In this document: positions 1-8,530 of the stretch, piece after piece
How the letters are laid out: every line of letters begins with the position of its first letter
How positions within the stretch are numbered: the stretch's first letter is position 1
Source of the DNA: CAZHNW01 sp942491575
GTDB lineage: Bacteria; Spirochaetota; UBA4802; UBA5550
Length of the DNA stretch: 64,000 nucleotides
Direction of reading: 5' to 3'
Assembly (NCBI GenBank): GCA_942491575.1
Contig: CALOBT010000031.1
Coordinates: forward strand, 1,178,001-1,242,000
The notes under the pieces: generated by a model
What the model was told of the DNA's origin: nothing
The model's database searches: none
What the model saw: the letters and a program-made list of their open reading frames with translations, nothing else
Translations under genes and position numbers: made by a program

Positions 1-2
1 TT

Positions 3-827
3 ATCAGTTCGTGGTATGATCCTGGGAATATCATAACCATGAAAGGAAAGAAAATTCACGTATATGATAAAGGGAAGGGAAAGCCTCTTGTTTTCATACA
101 TGGAAGCCAGATGAGTCTGTATGACTGGCGTGAAAACATGGATTATTTCTCACGATCTTTTCGTGTCATTGCAGTTGATATGCCAGGTAACGGCTATTCG
201 GATAAGCCTGATGCTGTCTATTCTCCCGACTACTATGCAGGGTTCATAAAAGATCTTCTGGACCATTACAATCTCAGCAAGACGTCATTTGTAGCCAGTT
301 CATGGGGAGGAGGTCATGTTCTCAATTTTGCCTTGAAGCATCCTGATCGTATTGACAGACTGGTGCTTTCTTCTCCCTGCGGCTTTCCCCATGAGATGAC
401 GGTTCTTGATAAGTTGCTCGCCACTCCTGGTATTGGTCAGCTTGTCATGTATTTCAGCAACAGGTCAATGATCAGGAGTGAACTTGAACTGGTGTTTCAT
501 GACAAGGCAAAGGTAACGGATGTACTTGTTGATTCGGTTTTCAAGCCACTGTACATGCCAGGAGCCCTGGATGCAGTACTGAGTTCCTATCAGAATGACG
601 ATTTCTCTTTTGTTGAAAACAATCTGAGTGCCCTGAAGGCAAGGACCCTACTTGTCTGGGGCGAGAAGGATGGTATTCATCCTCAATGGATGCTCAGTGA
701 ATTCCGGAAAGGGATTCCCCATAGCAGGACATTGCTGTTGAAAGATTGCGGTCACCTGCCACATGAAGAGCATCCTGAAGTATTTAATAAAAGTGCCATG
801 GCATTCCTGATGGATAAATCGATATAG
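3..827 (+). CDS. alpha/beta hydrolase, 5' end probably outside the window
   Basis: This is an alpha/beta-hydrolase-fold enzyme of unknown substrate. The oxyanion-hole motif FIHGS lies just after a beta strand, the nucleophile elbow reads ASSWGGG (Ser as nucleophile), the acid residue is probably the Asp in WGEKDG, and the catalytic His is in CGHLPHEEHPE. The frame is open from the first bases of the window (in-frame residues ISSWYDPGNIIT precede the first ATG at 39), and this family normally has a strand in that place, so the gene probably begins upstream. If the ATG at 39 is the start the protein has 262 residues. Substrate cannot be told from sequence. Confidence 0.85.
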   Translation: MSSWYDPGNIITMKGKKIHVYDKGKGKPLVFIHGSQMSLYDWRENMDYFSRSFRVIAVDMPGNGYSDKPDAVYSPDYYAGFIKDLLDHYNLSKTSFVASSWGGGHVLNFALKHPDRIDRLVLSSPCGFPHEMTVLDKLLATPGIGQLVMYFSNRSMIRSELELVFHDKAKVTDVLVDSVFKPLYMPGALDAVLSSYQNDDFSFVENNLSALKARTLLVWGEKDGIHPQWMLSEFRKGIPHSRTLLLKDCGHLPHEEHPEVFNKSAMAFLMDKSI

Positions 828-866
828 CCTTTGAATGAATAACAGTAAAAAGAGAAAAGCTTTATC

Positions 867-1187
867 ATGAATTCAATGGCTTCACAGTTCAGGAAGCCCG
901 GCGGGCCTATGGGAAGTCATATATCCCTTTTCATGCAACATGCAAACAGGAATGGTTGCACCAGAATTATTAAACTGGTTGCCAATCCTCAAAATTATAT
1001 TCTGGCTCCGTTCAAAACGAGGCTGGCGGACCACATTCCCTTACTATTTTCTATATCTAACTTTAGAAGGCGATCGGAGTATACGCCGACAACCTGATGC
1101 GTCATTGAGCCCTTTTTATAAAGAGTATGTGAAATTGACCGGAATGATTCAACTCATAAAGAGAACTGCCTTTACTGGTAAATAATC
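867..1187 (+). pseudogene. decayed SAM-dependent methyltransferase fragment
   Basis: No single frame codes for a plausible protein, but three frames together look like the N-terminal third of a class I methyltransferase. The first frame starts MNSMASQFRKPGGPMG, like the usual FRKPSG start of one methyltransferase group. The next frame gives MVAPELLNWLP, like the helix before motif I, and the last gives FYKEYVKLTGMIQL together with GVYADNLMRH in another frame, like the strand after motif I that reads YGIDYS. The reading frame changes at least twice and the catalytic remainder is missing; the TIM-barrel gene on the other strand begins at the break. This is an inference from weak similarity remembered from the family. 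Confidence 0.4.
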
Positions 1188-2089
1188 AATCCCGGCTGTG
1201 GGTTGAGCGCCAGAACCTCACCGGGGGTCATGAGTGGTTTGTCGTAATGAATACCCTTTCTTTTTGAGTAAAAAAGCCAGAGTTTGAATCCCTTGTAGGG
1301 TATTGTCTTTACTTTTGAATTCCGTTTATGGGTTGCCCTTTTCCAGCTGGGGCGACCCCAGCCGGAAGTGGTGTGCGCAAGGAGCACCGGGTCATAATCG
1401 TTTTTCACCGCCGATGCATTTCTCAGCATTTTATGGTTAAACTGGTGGAAAACGAGCTGCCGCCTGCCGGGGATATTATTTTTTATCATGTAATTCTTCA
1501 TTGTTTCCTGTACCCTGTTAAGCTCATTACCGGTGATGTGTCCAATCTCTTTCATGGGGCGCGTGGTGCGCCATTCCACGTCAAAGGCGAGATGCACATT
1601 GGGATACCTGAGATAGGGCAGCAGGGTTTCAATGACATCTTCAAGGGAATATTTCCCTATCTGGTGGTCCAGGTATACCAGAAAATCATTCTCTATGGCA
1701 AAGTCGATATACTCTCGAAGCAACTGGCTGTTGATAATATTGATGTTGCCACCGGGCTGACAGGTGCCGTAAATGATATACAGGGCCGGGATGACACCCC
1801 TGCCGGGACTCAGTTTATTGTAAACTGCTGCCTTTCTTCGTAAAAGCACCGCAAGTCTTTCCTTCGATTCCCTTCCAATGATGCCCATGATTCTTGATTT
1901 AGGGTGCCCATAATAGGCAAGAATATGATTTTTCTCAAAAAGCTGTGGATCGAGAAAACCTTCTACCCGGTCCCTGCCGTACTGCAGAATCATTTTTCGT
2001 TTTGGCGTTACTGGTCTGTTATCGAGGAGGCTCTTATTCGGTATCGTTACCAGTAGCATGGCGAGAATGATCATGATGCTCTGTTTCAT
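1172..2089 (-). CDS. secreted TIM-barrel-like protein of unknown function
   Basis: The 305-residue product begins with a basic-hydrophobic signal peptide (MKQSIMIILAMLLVTIP). The rest fits a conserved, uncharacterised family that looks like a TIM barrel: a first strand with AYYGHP and MGIIGR, then PALYIIYG, a strand LVYLDHQIG, and the acidic strand end AFDVEWR, which in relatives usually reads ALDPEW. HQFNHKML follows. Acidic and His residues at strand ends suggest a glycosidase-like or phosphodiesterase-like pocket, but no catalytic assignment is possible. It is probably periplasmic or surface-exposed. The gene stands alone; its 3' end overlaps the degraded methyltransferase on the opposite strand. 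Confidence 0.75.
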   Translation of the reverse strand: MKQSIMIILAMLLVTIPNKSLLDNRPVTPKRKMILQYGRDRVEGFLDPQLFEKNHILAYYGHPKSRIMGIIGRESKERLAVLLRRKAAVYNKLSPGRGVIPALYIIYGTCQPGGNINIINSQLLREYIDFAIENDFLVYLDHQIGKYSLEDVIETLLPYLRYPNVHLAFDVEWRTTRPMKEIGHITGNELNRVQETMKNYMIKNNIPGRRQLVFHQFNHKMLRNASAVKNDYDPVLLAHTTSGWGRPSWKRATHKRNSKVKTIPYKGFKLWLFYSKRKGIHYDKPLMTPGEVLALNPQPGLIIYQ

Positions 2090-2442
2090 TTTTATTGTAT
2101 TCCTGCGTTGAAACTGTTTCTGTACTCGCCCAGTCCTTTTCCGTCACCGGGAAAGCAGAATTCACGAATTATTTTCAAAAACCCGCGACAGAATCTTTAA
2201 ATAAATTTTAAAAACACATTACAAACCAACAGTTTTTTGTCAATTTTTAATCTGCAAATATCATGATGCCTGTGCCATATAAAACTATTCCATCTCATAG
2301 GCGTCAAATTTTTATATATTAAAAACTGTCGGCAGGTTTTCTGCAGCATGACGTTGAATATAATAATCGGTTGCCGAATTTTTTTCCGGGCAAAACAGAC
2401 GGGAGTTTTTAAGGCTCAAAGATGTGAGGCAGGTGCCTGGTT
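2090..2442. other. 353-base gap with one weak repeat copy
   Basis: AT-rich non-coding DNA between the minus-strand secreted protein and the ankyrin relic. Positions about 2277-2310 resemble the second half of the dispersed repeat best seen at 9661-9770 (compare ACTATTCCATCTCAT with ACTATTATATCTCAT). I see no convincing promoter or open frame otherwise. Confidence 0.5.
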
Positions 2443-2866
2443 TTGATAAGAATACTGGTTGGTGAGCATGTCGAACCATTCATTGTTTCGGGCGGGTGCG
2501 GTTCCTTCCGCATCACCAGGTCAAAAGACTACAGGCTCTGGGGAGCCGCCAGTTACGGAGATACCCGGAAGGTAGAGGCGCTGCTTAAAAAAGGGTCCTA
2601 TGTCGATCACCGGAATAGAATATTAAAACAGACCCCTCTCATTACCGCCGTGCTTCGTGGATCAGATCACATGGCAAACTATCTCCTTGATAAGGGAGCC
2701 GAATCCGATATTGAAGATAGGTATGGAAAAACGCCGTGCATTACTACACCGTAAGGGGGAAATTAAAGCTTCCGAAGAAGTGTCTCGAAAAGGGGGTAGC
2801 ATTAACCTGAAGTATTCCGGCACAACGGAAAAAATTAAAAAGCCTTGCATGGCCGGCATTTCTTAA
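2443..2866 (+). pseudogene. ankyrin-repeat protein remnant, frameshifted
   Basis: A TTG-initiated frame gives 103 residues with two ankyrin repeats: LWGAASYGDTRKVEALLKKG and then TPLITAVLRGSDHMANYLLD with KGAESDIED. A third repeat begins (YGKTP) but the frame closes at 2754. The next frame continues with HYYTVRGKLKLPKK and CLEKGVALT, which is an ankyrin helix pair, so a frameshift near 2740 has cut the protein. No start with a good ribosome-binding site and no signal peptide are visible, so the 5' end is probably also lost. The relic runs into a copy of the dispersed repeat (2831-2862). Confidence 0.55.
2831..2862 (+). repeat. dispersed repeat, short copy
   Basis: The core AAGCCTTGCATGGCCGGCAT matches the start of the copies at 5932, 8010 and 9661. 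Only the first part is present. It lies at the end of the ankyrin relic. Confidence 0.5.
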
Positions 2867-3033
2867 ATATCGAAGTAAGGATTATATTTGAAAAATCGTC
2901 TCTGAAAACAGCGCATCATTTTTAATTCCTTATAGTACAAACGTTATGTCACCGTTATTTATTTTAATAAAATATCCTTGAAGGAATAATTAAAATAGAG
3001 GGTAATGGCTTAAAATATTGTATCTGGATTTAT

Positions 3034-4509
3034 ATGTATACTGTAATAATTACATTCATTTTATTTCTATTGCTGTTTGTCCTCATTGGTGTCTCCTCCT
3101 CAATGAAAAGTGAAAAAACAACCGAGGATTATCTTATTGCCAATCGTTCTATTCATCCCTTACTGGCAAGTCTTTCCGCTGCCGCCACCAATACAAGCGG
3201 ATATATGTTTATCGGTCTCATCGGTTTTACCTATTATTACGGTATATCTTCCATCTGGGTAACGGTGGGATGGATCTGCGGGGACTACGCAATGTGGCAT
3301 CTGGCGTACCGTAAAATGCGGGAGCGTTCCGGCAAAATGGAAGCCCGCACTTTCCCTTCATTCCTTGCTATGACATCTAATGGAATCGATCGTATTGTCA
3401 TAGTTTGCGCCGGATTAATCACTCTGGTGCTTCTGACAATTTATGCCTCAGCGCAATTGAAAGCGGGAAGCAAGGCACTGTATGTTCTCTTCGGATGGGA
3501 CTACTCCACGGGTGCAATCATTGGCGCAATAATTGTGCTTCTCTACTGCCTGGCAGGTGGGATACGGGCTTCGATCTGGACAGATGCCGCGCAGGCAGTT
3601 GTAATGCTCTTTTCCATGTCCATACTTCTGCTGATGGCTATTGGAGTTGTGGGGGGACCGGCATTACTTTATGAAAAGCTCTATGCGCTGGATCCTAATC
3701 TTGTAAAACTTTTTCCCGCTGATTTGAAGTATGGAATCATTTTGTATGTACTGGGCTAGTTTGCCGCAGGAGTGGGAGTGACAGGACAGCCTCACATGCA
3801 GATACGCACCATGAGTATTAGTGACAGTTCAAAGATGAGTCAGGCACGGAAAAGCTACTTTGGATGGTACGTCCCATTCTCCGCAGCAGCTGTGGGAGTG
3901 GGACTTTATTCCCGTGTGCTGCTGCCGGATATTTCAAAGATCCATGAACTGATGGTTTCATGGGATATAGCTGCTTCAAGACTTCCTGCACAGTTTGATT
4001 CTGAGCTGGCACTTCCGGTTCTTGCTATGAAGCTTCTGCCTGACATTTTTATCGGAATTATCCTTGCTGGATTGTTCGCTGCTACCATGTCAACAGCCGA
4101 TTCACTGATTCTGTCAAGCGGAGCCGCCCTGACTCAGGATATGGCTCCTCGTTTGAATGAGTCCCGTATTATCACCAAACTTGGCACTATGGTTATAACA
4201 GTTTCAGCTCTGCTCTTTTCACTCTTTGCTCAGGAGAGTGTTTTTGCTCTTGTTACCATTACCTGGTCTGCTCTTGGAGCCGGTTTCGGCCCGCTGATGA
4301 TAATACGTGCTCTGAACAGACCCGTGGGACGTTGGACTGCAATAACCATGATGTTTACAGGCATAGGTGTTGTGCTTCTATGGCGCTATGGGCTCAAGCT
4401 CACCAATTCGGTCTATGAGATCCTTCCTGGGATGTTATCGGGATTTGCAATTTATTATTGCAGAATGTTAATTGCATCAATGTTGGGATTCCAAAAAGAT
4501 AACAAATAA
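3034..4509 (+). pseudogene. sodium/solute symporter (PutP-like) with in-frame TAG
   Basis: Two open frames, 3034-3759 and 3772-4509, are in the same phase and separated only by one TAG at 3757-3759; read through, they give about 491 residues, the normal length of a solute:sodium symporter. The first half has the family signature with multiple membrane helices, including SAAATNTSGYMFIGL and LYCLAGGIRASIWTDAAQ. Around the stop the sequence is LYVLG-stop-FAAGVGVTGQPHMQIR, where PutP-type proteins usually have Trp followed by AAGIG and GQPH, so a TGG to TAG change is likely. The second half keeps FAATMSTADSLILSSGA. Whether it is dead, suppressed or a sequencing error cannot be told; apart from the stop it looks intact, so the lesion may be recent. 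Confidence 0.8.
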
Positions 4510-4529
4510 AGGCAATTAAAAACATCCTG

Positions 4530-4556
4530 CATGGACAGCGGCTGCTCCTGTGCATC
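4530..4556 (+). repeat. degenerate half-copy of the 52-bp repeat
   Basis: The stretch ATGGACAGCGGCTGCTCCTG followed by TGCATC resembles the second half of the 52-bp unit found at 4615-4754, with a few changes. It marks the left edge of the repeat cluster. Confidence 0.6.
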
Positions 4557-4614
4557 TGAAGAACAGGATGTTTAAATGCCGACGTTCAACACGGATGTTG
4601 AGATTACGTCGGCC

Positions 4615-4754
4615 CGTGCACCCACGGCACTCGTCCATCCATGGACAGCGGCCGTTCCTGTGCATCCGTGCACCCACGGCACTCGTCCATCCGTGGACAG
4701 CGGCCGTTCCTGTGCATCCGTGCACCCACGGCACTCGTCCATCCATGGACAGCG
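4615..4754 (+). repeat. 52-bp tandem repeat, 2.7 copies
   Basis: Unit borders are 4615-4666, 4667-4718 and a partial 4719-4754. The units are almost identical; one difference is CCATGGAC versus CCGTGGAC. Each unit contains inverted elements (TGCATC/GTGCAC and GTCCAT/ATGGAC), so single-stranded copies could fold. The cluster is much more GC-rich than its surroundings and follows the end of the broken symporter directly. Open frames across it on both strands are products of the repeat and not credible genes. Confidence 0.85.
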
Positions 4755-4881
4755 TTTTGGTCTGGAATTTAAATTAAAAGTGCCATGAAATCATTTATGA
4801 AAATAAGAACTCTCTGTTTCATTAACCGGTTTGTGTCAGGGGGTATTATTATGTTGCCATCAATAGATTACATATAACACC

Positions 4882-4909
4882 TTGACTTTTTTTGATTTTT
4901 TGATAATGT
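4882..4909 (+). promoter_or_regulatory. putative sigma-70-type promoter of the small outer-membrane protein gene
   Basis: TTGACT, a 16-base T-rich spacer and TAATGT lie about 140 bases before the start at 5052. Spacing and hexamers fit a housekeeping promoter. The prediction is by eye. Confidence 0.4.
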
Positions 4910-5051
4910 TTCTATACCGGGTGATTAAACAGGTGTTTGTCTGTTTTGGTGCCCCGTTGAAAACCTGTCGGCAGAATGATTTTTTATTTTGATACAGCTT
5001 TTTGTCCTAAGCAGTTAATGTTTGGTGTAAGTATAGTTCAGGAGGAAATTT

Positions 5052-5576
5052 ATGAAAAAGATTTCAATTTCTGCAATGCTTCTTCTTTTGCTGCTATCCT
5101 GCAGTCAGTGGGTGAAAGCGGCCATCATTGTCAGGCCCTACGGCACAGTTGGTGGTACGGTTATTGACCTGCCCGGGGCCAATGACTGGGATACTCTGAA
5201 ATCCGGGGGCGGTCTCCAGGCGGTTTACGATACATTTCCCAATATTAATTTTGGTCTCGACCTGGCGTATATGTATTCATACTATTACCAGGTAATTTAT
5301 GGGGCCGATGTTGAGTATCTCAATTTACTGGCAGTGTGTGAGTATCATTACGGTATTGTGCTTCTTCAGGCGGGCCTGGGGCCTTATTTTGGCGTTGGAA
5401 TTAATGATACGGTTCCATTCGGCATGATGTTCAGTGGCGGTGTGGATATTCCGATTAACAACATGCTGTCAATTGCTCTACTTGCCCGATTCGATCTTGT
5501 CTTTGAAAACTGGTATAAAGGAGACGGGGTAACATTTATGCCGGGTTTCATGGGTGGATTTTCCGTGAAATTCTAA
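5052..5576 (+). CDS. small outer-membrane beta-barrel-like protein
   Basis: The 174-residue product has a signal peptide (MKKISISAMLLLLLL) followed by SCSQWVKA; either signal peptidase I cuts after VKA or the Cys in LLLSC acts as a lipobox. The mature part is built of alternating Gly/aromatic-rich strands (YGTVGGTV, NFGLDLAYMYSYYYQV, GLGPYFGVGI) and ends with GGFSVKF, a terminal aromatic residue as expected for an outer-membrane barrel. At this length about eight strands are likely. A good ribosome-binding site (AGGAGG, 5040-5045) decides the start. Function is unknown. Confidence 0.75.
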   Translation: MKKISISAMLLLLLLSCSQWVKAAIIVRPYGTVGGTVIDLPGANDWDTLKSGGGLQAVYDTFPNINFGLDLAYMYSYYYQVIYGADVEYLNLLAVCEYHYGIVLLQAGLGPYFGVGINDTVPFGMMFSGGVDIPINNMLSIALLARFDLVFENWYKGDGVTFMPGFMGGFSVKF

Positions 5577-5931
5577 CTCAAGTAAAGTAACAGGTTTCAA
5601 GGAACAGGGAATTGTTTTATTTAGTGTAGAGAACCGGGCTTGTCTCTTCCCGGAGATGAGGCTCTGGGCCTCCCTGAGGGGTGAGAGCATAATGAGTGAA
5701 TTGAAGGTGTGGAAGTGTAATCTCACCTTCGGTTTATACGAATTATTTTGCGTTTTTATCGGGAGATCCTGTTCATGGGGGCCTTAACACCGTCAGTGTC
5801 CTGTCGATTATTTATTTGATATATTCCAGTGTGTCGAGAGCTTTATTTTCCAAGCCAAGCATTGAAAAACTGCAGAAGACTTATCGGATAGTGAAGGGGT
5901 GTTTAAATTAACTATGATGTGTAAAATTTTT

Positions 5932-5992
5932 TAATTTTAAGAAAGCTTGCATGGCCGGGATGTTTTGTCAATATTTTAACACTTCGATGAAG
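5932..5992 (+). repeat. dispersed repeat, copy A
   Basis: Shares with copies at 8010 and 9661 an AATTTTAA/AATTAAA start, then CTTGCATGGCCGGGATG and TGTCAATATTTTAACA. The second half seen in the other copies is not recognisable here. It lies about 360 bases after the outer-membrane protein gene. Confidence 0.6.
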
Positions 5993-6082
5993 TTTATAGA
6001 GAGCGAAGTCGAACTGCCCGGTACAGGCATTCCGGTGAAATGAATCGTGTTCGTAAAAGTTCATTTTTTATCATGAACCGGT

Positions 6083-6214
6083 ATGCGAAAGATCAAGTTC
6101 CACTATGATAAAAAGATGAGAGAGGCTATTGCCGCAGTGTATGCAGACAGGGGAAATGAAATCTCCTGTGGAAGTGTTGCCTGCCCTGTTAAGGACAGGC
6201 TTTTTAAAGGTTAA
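6083..6214 (+). other. possible small open frame or gene relic, 43 codons
   Basis: An ATG frame gives MRKIKFHYDKKMREAIAAVY followed by ADRGNEISCGSVACPVKDRL and FKG. The composition is protein-like (basic, with two Cys in SCGSVACP), but no family is recognised and no good ribosome-binding site precedes it. It could be a real small protein or the end of a lost gene. Confidence 0.25.
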
Positions 6215-6457
6215 ATGTTTAATGATTTTATTCTTTCCTCCTGAATGTGAGATGTTTTTACCAGTGCCCTAAGTACCTTGTGCAGATGTTTAGGGACACC
6301 TGCAAGATGTTCTATCAATTAGATTGTATACAGGATTACTGATGCTGATCCCAATGACAGTCACCAGGAATATTCTGTTATGCATTCTTAATATCTGTTG
6401 ACGCCAATTTGTTTATCTTGTTTCATCGAAGTAGATATACATCTTTGGAGTATTATA

Positions 6458-7921
6458 ATGAATACAAAAACTAATTATTTTCATTTTTTATGGTTACTTA
6501 TGGCTTTGATTTATTTTTCCATGGCAAATGGGAATGCCGTACCAGTTGCTGCTTGGCTTGGACCGCTTTTCTTCATGAGGTTTATGAGAAAGGTAGAATC
6601 AAAATGGGGATTAGTCATTGCTGCAATAGGACTTGGTTTTGCATATGTGTTTTCTCTTTATGAGCCCCTGTCGAACAGCAATATATCCCCATTGATGAGA
6701 GTTTTGTACTGTTTTCTTTTTGCACTGGTACTGGTGTACCCGTCATTTCTTGTAGATCGTTTTTTTAATAAAAGATTACAGGGCATTTTAAATACACTGG
6801 TGTTCCCTGCTGCATTCGTAGTTATAGAATATGTAAACTCATTGATAAGTCCTTTTTCTACTTTTGGCTTTGCAGCCTATACGCAATATGAAAACCTTCC
6901 TCTGATCCAACTATCTTCGATTACCGGTATATGGGGAATTGCTTTCCTTTTGATGTGGTTTTCATCGGTTGTCAATTATGTCTGGGAGAGAGGATTTAAA
7001 TGGAATGAGATTAAGGTTCCCTTTGTGGCATATTTTTCCGTTATCATCGCTGTGCTAACTTTTGGGGGATTGCGGCTTAATCAACTTTATGATGGGAATT
7101 TAGTCCGCGTTGCTATTTCATCATTATCTTATGATTCTCGTGCTATGTTTACAAATGCTATTGAAACCGGCAAGGCTCCTGATTTGGCTATGAACATGAA
7201 AGCTTTTGATAAATTTTTTGAAAGTACCGCCAACATGAGAGTAAAAATAATTGTTTGGCAGGAGTATGCCTTAACGGTTGCTGAAGCAGATATTGAGTCC
7301 TTGAAGAAATATGTTTCAAATAAAGTTAAAATCAGAGGAGTATATTGCACACTTCCGGTTGGTATAGCTGTTAAGGGGAAGAATAAAAACCAGTTAAAGA
7401 ATTGTGTATATCTTTTTGGTCCAGATGGTAATGAAATAGCAGAGTATACAAAATCATACACTGCTCCCTGGGAAACAAGCGAAAAAGAAACTAAGGAGGT
7501 CACCGTAATAAAAACGGATCTGGCTATCCTGGCAATGACAATATGTTTTGATATGGACTTTCCTTCCTTGATACGGCAGGCTGGCGCAATGAATAGTGAT
7601 ATAATGTTAGCCCCCTCTTTTGATTGGCGAGGTATCGTGCCCTTCCATTCCTGCATGGCTGTGTTCAGAGCAATTGAAAACGGATTTAGCATGGTTAGAT
7701 CAGCCGGAGATCTAGGGAAATCGATTGCTGTAGACTACTATGGTAGAAATATTGGTTGTCTTGATAACAGGAATAGTTCAGATAAGCTCTTGGTCGTGGA
7801 TGTTCCATTAAACGGGGTATCAACGATTTATTCCAACATTGGCGATATTTTTGCCTGGATGGCTATAGGTTTTTTGGGGTACATTGTATTAAAATCACAA
7901 TTATTGTTAAAACGAAAATGA
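6458..7921 (+). CDS. Lnt-like apolipoprotein N-acyltransferase family membrane protein
   Basis: The 487-residue protein has about eight hydrophobic helices in its first 230 residues, then a carbon-nitrogen-hydrolase (nitrilase-fold) domain, and a last helix near the C-terminus: the layout of Lnt, which adds the third acyl chain to lipoproteins on the outer face of the inner membrane. Candidate catalytic residues are the Glu in VWQEYAL, the Lys in EYTKSY and the Cys in MTICFDMDFP. RAIENGFSMVRSAGDLGKS matches the usual C-terminal motif. The segment APSFDWRG differs from the N-x-S-N-D-W of classical Lnt, so it may be a paralogue with another acceptor. GGAG ten bases upstream supports the ATG at 6458 rather than the longer frame from 6398. 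Confidence 0.75.
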   Translation: MNTKTNYFHFLWLLMALIYFSMANGNAVPVAAWLGPLFFMRFMRKVESKWGLVIAAIGLGFAYVFSLYEPLSNSNISPLMRVLYCFLFALVLVYPSFLVDRFFNKRLQGILNTLVFPAAFVVIEYVNSLISPFSTFGFAAYTQYENLPLIQLSSITGIWGIAFLLMWFSSVVNYVWERGFKWNEIKVPFVAYFSVIIAVLTFGGLRLNQLYDGNLVRVAISSLSYDSRAMFTNAIETGKAPDLAMNMKAFDKFFESTANMRVKIIVWQEYALTVAEADIESLKKYVSNKVKIRGVYCTLPVGIAVKGKNKNQLKNCVYLFGPDGNEIAEYTKSYTAPWETSEKETKEVTVIKTDLAILAMTICFDMDFPSLIRQAGAMNSDIMLAPSFDWRGIVPFHSCMAVFRAIENGFSMVRSAGDLGKSIAVDYYGRNIGCLDNRNSSDKLLVVDVPLNGVSTIYSNIGDIFAWMAIGFLGYIVLKSQLLLKRK

Positions 7922-8219
7922 TCTTAAATAATTTAATCATTACTGAGCTCTTTAAAAATTATTTAATGTTGTTATATTTTTTCGGGCCACCTTTACAGGC
8001 AATGGAATCAAATTAAAAAAAAGCCTTGCATGACCTGTGCTTATTGTCAATATTTTAACATTCCAGTGACATGAAACCGGTTGCATGAAAGTTATTCTGT
8101 CTAATGTGCCGGTTGCAGGTGAGGGTACTTTTCTTAGTATGAAAGGAGAGGCTGAAGGATTACTGCACCCTGCCGGAACTGTTATGATAGGAAACTGAGC
8201 AGTTATTTTGCGCAGAATC
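7922..8219. other. gap with repeat copy B, no gene
   Basis: Apart from the dispersed repeat at 8010-8140 nothing is recognised between the Lnt-like gene and the TetR relic. Confidence 0.5.
8010..8140 (+). repeat. dispersed repeat, copy B
   Basis: It begins AAATTAAAAAAAAGCCTTGC and continues TTGTCAATATTTTAACATTC, then GTGACATGAAA and, further on, GCCGGTTGCAGGTGAGGGTA. It runs parallel to copy C over at least 110 bases with scattered substitutions. It lies about 90 bases after the preceding gene. Confidence 0.7.
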
Positions 8220-8502
8220 AAATGTCTTTGCTTTCTATTTCATATTTGATGGAATGAGAAAGTTCGATGATATGAAAAATCGTTTTTAGAATGATATAAT
8301 AAAATTACTGAAATGATGGTTTCTCTTTTGGAAGAAGGAATCAGAAAAAAAAGAGCTAAGAGTGAGCATTGATGTTGATATACTCTCTATTGAACTTGTT
8401 TCAATTCTTGATGGAGTGCAGATGTATGTTCCAATAGCAACTGAAAAAAATATGAATGAATTGTTAAATGGTTTTTTTTCTGCGCCTCTGGAACAGCATT
8501 AA
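8220..8502 (+). pseudogene. TetR-family regulator, C-terminal remnant
   Basis: From 8353 to 8502 the frame reads ELRVSIDVDILSIELVSILD followed by GVQMYVPIATEKNMNELLNG, the typical C-terminal ligand-domain end of TetR regulators (an Asp-x-Asp, then LLDG and two helices). Immediately upstream the previous helix MVSLLEEGIRKK is in another frame; the switch falls in the run of eight A at 8345-8352. Further upstream only scattered helix-like pieces remain and the DNA-binding domain is gone. TetR genes often precede the flavodoxin/ferredoxin gene type that follows here, so the relic was probably its regulator (inference). Confidence 0.55.
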
Positions 8503-8530
8503 AGTATAATCAATAAAAAGGATTTATATA

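Larger units (their letters stand above)
5577..6457. other. 880-base largely non-coding stretch
   Basis: No intact gene is visible. It contains a dispersed-repeat copy (5932-5992) and a 43-codon frame (6083-6214) described separately. The remainder looks like decayed DNA without a convincing terminator. Confidence 0.5.

Noticed and set aside
1328..1843. 171-residue plus-strand frame
   Set aside because: Lies entirely opposite the TIM-barrel-like secreted protein, which has a signal peptide and family pattern.
4615..4754. Possible CRISPR array
   Set aside because: Units follow each other without variable spacers and no cas gene is near; this is a plain tandem repeat.
4516..4788. Overlapping open frames on both strands rich in Pro, His and Arg
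   Set aside because: They are produced by the GC-rich 52-bp tandem repeat; no ribosome-binding site or family similarity.
7129..7692. 187-residue minus-strand frame
   Set aside because: Antisense to the nitrilase domain of the Lnt-like gene; no protein-like pattern.
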